Virus record (IMG/VR): IMGVR_UViG_3300009431_000002 | Location: 1 to 64,000 of that record | Reading direction: 5' to 3' (one strand) | DNA length: 64,000 nt | DNA from: a virus | Shown here: piece after piece, positions 61,917-64,000 of the stretch | How the letters are laid out: each line of letters opens with the position of its first letter | Position numbering within the stretch: position 1 is the first letter of the stretch | The notes under the pieces: generated by a model | Told to the model about the DNA's origin: nothing | The model's database searches: none | What the model saw: the letters and a program-made list of their open reading frames with translations, nothing else | Position numbers and translations under genes: made by a program

Positions 61917-62203
61917 TCGGATCGTTCAAGCAGCTCTGGAACCTCATCCCCATGGCCTACGGCATGTGGGAGATCGTCGAGATCCCCGACCCGCCGAGCA
62001 CGCAGCACGAGCTGTTCACCGCCGGGCAGAAGCCCGCGCCGGTGGGCAGCTGGTTCATCATCAAGGACGCCGGCGGCCGCGAGGTGGCCCGCACACGCAT
62101 CAAGCTCATGGCCAAGGTCATCAGCTCGCTGCCGTTGGTCTACGAGCCCGACCTGCGCAGCGACAGGGACATCTACATCGTCGGCATCCGCAAGGCGTCG
62201 TAG
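61913..62203 (+). CDS. Small beta-type protein (96 aa)
   Basis: ATG 61913 overlaps the preceding stop. The product has WEIVEIPDPPSTQHELF and GSWFIIKDAGGREVARTR, a compact beta structure. No motif. It is the last gene of its operon. Confidence 0.62.
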   Translation: MIGSFKQLWNLIPMAYGMWEIVEIPDPPSTQHELFTAGQKPAPVGSWFIIKDAGGREVARTRIKLMAKVISSLPLVYEPDLRSDRDIYIVGIRKAS

Positions 62204-62227
62204 CGCGGCAGACCCGTGGCTCTTCTG

Positions 62228-62237
62228 GGTACAAGGG
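62228..62237 (+). promoter_or_regulatory. GGNAYAAGGG promoter box
   Basis: GGTACAAGGG lies 23 bases before ATG 62261, with GGAGGAG as ribosome site. Confidence 0.55.
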
Positions 62238-62260
62238 TGGTACACCCAACTGGAGGAGTC

Positions 62261-62599
62261 ATGGTGAAGCTGAGACGAATGTTGTTGCCCCTGGAAGACC
62301 ACCACCTCGCGGCTCTCCGCGAGTCGCTCGCCCGTCGGGACGCCGAGACCACGGCGTCCCACATCGCCCGCATCCTCGCCGACCGCGGCCGCATGCCCGT
62401 CACCACGACCCGCGTGGAGGGCGCCGTGGTCGAGCTGTTCGAGGAGGAAGGTGACCGTGCCTTCGACGAGATGTGCTTCGTCCTGACCGGCGAGCACCTC
62501 GAGGACGGTGACCGGAGCTGGATGGACCCCGACGAGTACGCCGTCGAGGTCCTCACGGAGCACGCGCTGGATGCCGTGAGCGCGCTGCCCGCCTGCTGA
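62261..62599 (+). CDS. Small helical acidic protein (112 aa)
   Basis: ATG 62261 follows GGAGGAG. The product is mostly helical and acidic towards the end (MLLPLEDHHLAALRESLARR; DPDEYAVEVLTEHALDAV). It stands between its own promoter box and a terminator hairpin. Function unknown. Confidence 0.68.
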   Translation: MVKLRRMLLPLEDHHLAALRESLARRDAETTASHIARILADRGRMPVTTTRVEGAVVELFEEEGDRAFDEMCFVLTGEHLEDGDRSWMDPDEYAVEVLTEHALDAVSALPAC

Positions 62600-62646
62600 T
62601 TCGGCCCGCCGCCGTGGGGCGTCCATGACCACGCGCGGCGAGGCCG

Positions 62647-62672
62647 CGGGCCGCCCTTCACCGGGCGGCCCG
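62647..62672 (+). terminator. Strong hairpin after 62261-62599 gene
   Basis: CGGGCCGCCC and GGGCGGCCCG form a 10 bp stem with a six-base loop, followed by TCATTAGC. It lies 20 bases before the next promoter box. Confidence 0.65.
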
Positions 62673-62691
62673 TCATTAGCTGGCGAATCTC

Positions 62692-62701
62692 GGCACAAGG
62701 G
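62692..62701 (+). promoter_or_regulatory. GGNAYAAGGG promoter box
   Basis: GGCACAAGGG lies 33 bases before ATG 62735, with AAGGAGGG between. It heads the operon that runs off the window. Confidence 0.55.
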
Positions 62702-62734
62702 GGTCAACTACATCGAAGGAGGGCTACCGATTCA

Positions 62735-63016
62735 ATGATCCACAAGCTGATCTGGTTCGTGTGCATCTACGCTGCCGTGGCGCCGTTCGGGCTCATCCTG
62801 GACGTCGCCATCCGGAAGCTGTGGCCACGGATCCGACGAGAGTACATCCGCGCCCGCGTCCGACATCGGAACGAGACCTACGGTCGTCGCCCATGGCCGT
62901 CGAGGCGACGGGTCAAGGGCATGAGCTACCCGAAGAAGGGGCCTGGATTCAAGAAGGGCCGCAGGAAGCCGAAACGGAAGGGCGCCAAGAAGCCCGGGAA
63001 GAGGAAGAACCGATGA
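62735..63016 (+). CDS. Single-pass membrane protein with basic tail (93 aa)
   Basis: Residues about 5-25 are hydrophobic (LIWFVCIYAAVAPFGLILDV), followed by Arg-rich and then extremely Lys/Arg/Gly-rich sequence (about 63-93). The basic tail would face the cytoplasm and could bind nucleic acid. It overlaps the next gene by four bases. Function unknown. Confidence 0.65.
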   Translation: MIHKLIWFVCIYAAVAPFGLILDVAIRKLWPRIRREYIRARVRHRNETYGRRPWPSRRRVKGMSYPKKGPGFKKGRRKPKRKGAKKPGKRKNR

Positions 63017-63210
63017 CCCCCAAGACCCGCAAGGCCCACGCCGAGCTGCCGCACGGCGCCCTGATCGTCACGCCCATCGAGGCTGGCGTGAACCCCTGCC
63101 TGTCCTGCGAGTACCTGTACATGCGGGACACGGAGACGGACGAGCACTGCTACATGTTCCAGGAGGAGCCGAGCTGCCAGTGTGCGCAGCTCCGGGAGGT
63201 GCTGCCATGA
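63013..63210 (+). CDS. Small Cys-rich protein (65 aa)
   Basis: The product contains NPCLSCEYLYM and further Cys (EHCYMF, SCQCAQL), five Cys in 38 residues, suitable for zinc binding. It overlaps both neighbours by four bases. Confidence 0.62.
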   Translation: MTPKTRKAHAELPHGALIVTPIEAGVNPCLSCEYLYMRDTETDEHCYMFQEEPSCQCAQLREVLP

Positions 63211-63809
63211 GCCACGAACGCCGACGCCCCTGGAGGCCGAAGGATCTCCTGCGGCTCGACACGTTCTACAACCGCATCTGCCACAACCACGTGAGCCTCC
63301 CGGAGCGAGGCGGCGACGGCCAGGTGATGGTGAAGGAGCACCACGAGTCCGAGGCCTACAGGGCCGCCATCAACGTGCTCAGTGACCTCCCCTGGGACAT
63401 GCGCATCGTGATGACCCTCAAGCACTTCTGCGACATCCACATGTCCAACACCGAGATCGGCCTCGCCGCCGGGACGGACGCGAAGGCCGTCACGCGCCTG
63501 CAGGTGGCCGCACTGCGTCGCCTTCGGAAGCGCGAGGCGTACCGCGAGTTCCTCCACCTCCTGTCGCCCCGACGGGGCTGGCCGCTCCAGAAGCAGGAGA
63601 CGCCGGCGGAGATCCTCGACCATCGCCAGTACCAGATGTACCTGGACACCAACGTGGGATGTCCGTTCTGCGGACGACACGAGGACGCCACGGTCGAAGG
63701 CGGCCCCGTGGACATCCAAGGCCCCATCGCCGTCCAGGAGTGCTGGTGCCTCGACTGCGGCAAGCACTGGAACGCGTCGTTCCGGCTGGAGGGCATCGGC
63801 GGTGACTGA
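63207..63809 (+). CDS. Sigma-region-4-like HTH protein with zinc-ribbon C-terminus
   Basis: ATG 63207 overlaps the preceding gene. In the 200-residue product, residues about 50-115 read LSDLPWDMRIVMTLKHF...SNTEIGLAAGTDAKAVTRLQVAAL (quoted in parts), the layout of sigma factor region 4 (helix, then helix-turn-helix). The C-terminal part has CPFCGRHEDA and CWCLDCGKHW, a zinc ribbon. No region 2 is visible, so it is not a complete sigma factor; it could be a phage regulator working with RNA polymerase, possibly at the GGNAYAAGGG boxes (inference). Confidence 0.68.
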   Translation: MSHERRRPWRPKDLLRLDTFYNRICHNHVSLPERGGDGQVMVKEHHESEAYRAAINVLSDLPWDMRIVMTLKHFCDIHMSNTEIGLAAGTDAKAVTRLQVAALRRLRKREAYREFLHLLSPRRGWPLQKQETPAEILDHRQYQMYLDTNVGCPFCGRHEDATVEGGPVDIQGPIAVQECWCLDCGKHWNASFRLEGIGGD

Positions 63810-64000
63810 CCTGCTGAACCTCGTCTACCACGAGCGCCTGGTCCGCCACGAGCCCGGCGTGGCGAACCTCCGGACCGACGCGGACCTCCGCGCCGCGATC
63901 CTCCTCACGCTGGTCGAGCAGATGCCGCAGCAGGAGCTGGACGAGGCCACGCACACGGCCTTCCTGGAGCGTCTGCAGGAGCTGGGCGCCGATGGCGACG
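63802..64000 (+). CDS. Unknown helical protein, C-terminus beyond window
   Basis: GTG 63802 overlaps the preceding stop. At least 66 residues are visible, helical and acidic (LRAAILLTLVEQMPQQELDE). The frame is open to the window edge. Not recognised. Confidence 0.6.
   Translation, partial: MTDLLNLVYHERLVRHEPGVANLRTDADLRAAILLTLVEQMPQQELDEATHTAFLERLQELGADGD

Overview
This window is a 64 kb piece of a large, GC-rich (roughly two thirds G+C by eye) tailed-phage genome. The phage signature comes from a tape-measure-like protein followed by tail/baseplate-type genes, a two-frame tail-assembly-chaperone-like pair joined by a GGGAAAT slippery heptamer, two dense tRNA regions with 28 full-length tRNA genes, and gap-free runs of small overlapping genes (ATGA, GTGA, TTGA junctions). 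No integrase, rRNA or CRISPR array was seen. An Asp-rich lipoprotein of a style common in myxobacteria-like Deltaproteobacteria hints at such a host, but this is weak evidence.

Layout. 1-10.34 kb (minus): tail module (tape-measure-like protein, baseplate-type proteins), then three genes of which two share an F-x-DEL-x-KI motif. 10.4-12.2 kb (plus): three unknown genes behind a GGNAYAAGGG promoter motif. 12.27-18.6 kb: tRNA region 1 (14 tRNAs on minus, six on plus, one tRNA-Leu copy on minus), interrupted by a PD-(D/E)XK homing-type endonuclease and a cargo gene lying between two tRNA halves, and containing a two-gene plus operon (15.98-18.49 kb). A ~215 bp inverted repeat bounds the plus-strand part. 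18.8-24.7 kb (plus): operon of mostly small genes, with ComM-like AAA+ and RadC-like proteins. 24.76-26.58 kb (minus): tRNA region 2 (seven tRNAs) with an HNH endonuclease, a partial tRNA-Ser and small genes. 27.3-39.7 kb (plus): DNA and nucleotide metabolism: DUF932 protein, XPD/DinG-like helicase, PAPS-reductase-like PP-loop enzyme, Dam-like methylase, HD hydrolase, CoaD, NUDIX, Toprim protein, WGR-ATP ligase, then the lipoprotein. 39.8-57.4 kb (minus): small zinc-binding and unknown genes, a surface/glycan-modification block (two glycosyltransferase genes including a GT4-GT2 fusion, a methyltransferase-radical SAM fusion, a sulfotransferase, a methyltransferase-sulfotransferase fusion), GroES, the frameshifted pair, and another GT-B glycosyltransferase. 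57.47-64 kb (mainly plus): zinc ribbons, a possible clamp-like/DUF fusion, a coiled-coil protein, a C5-cytosine methyltransferase and a sigma-region-4-like protein.

Regulation. Two promoter styles can be read. Plus-strand operons begin 15-33 bases after a single box GGNAYAAGGG with no -35. tRNA arrays and several minus-strand genes follow sigma70-like TTGACN-N17-hexamer promoters. The plausible division is host-polymerase early transcription versus a phage-directed class; a sigma-4-like protein at 63.2 kb is a candidate partner. A 13 bp palindrome occurs four times, once inside a promoter spacer.

How it fits together. tRNAs with many NNG-reading anticodons, a helicase, ligase, methylases and nucleotide enzymes support replication and translation of a GC-rich genome. 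The glycan/sulfo/methyl block lies in the same strand run as tail-assembly and chaperonin genes, suggesting modification of virion or host-surface structures. That link is inference.
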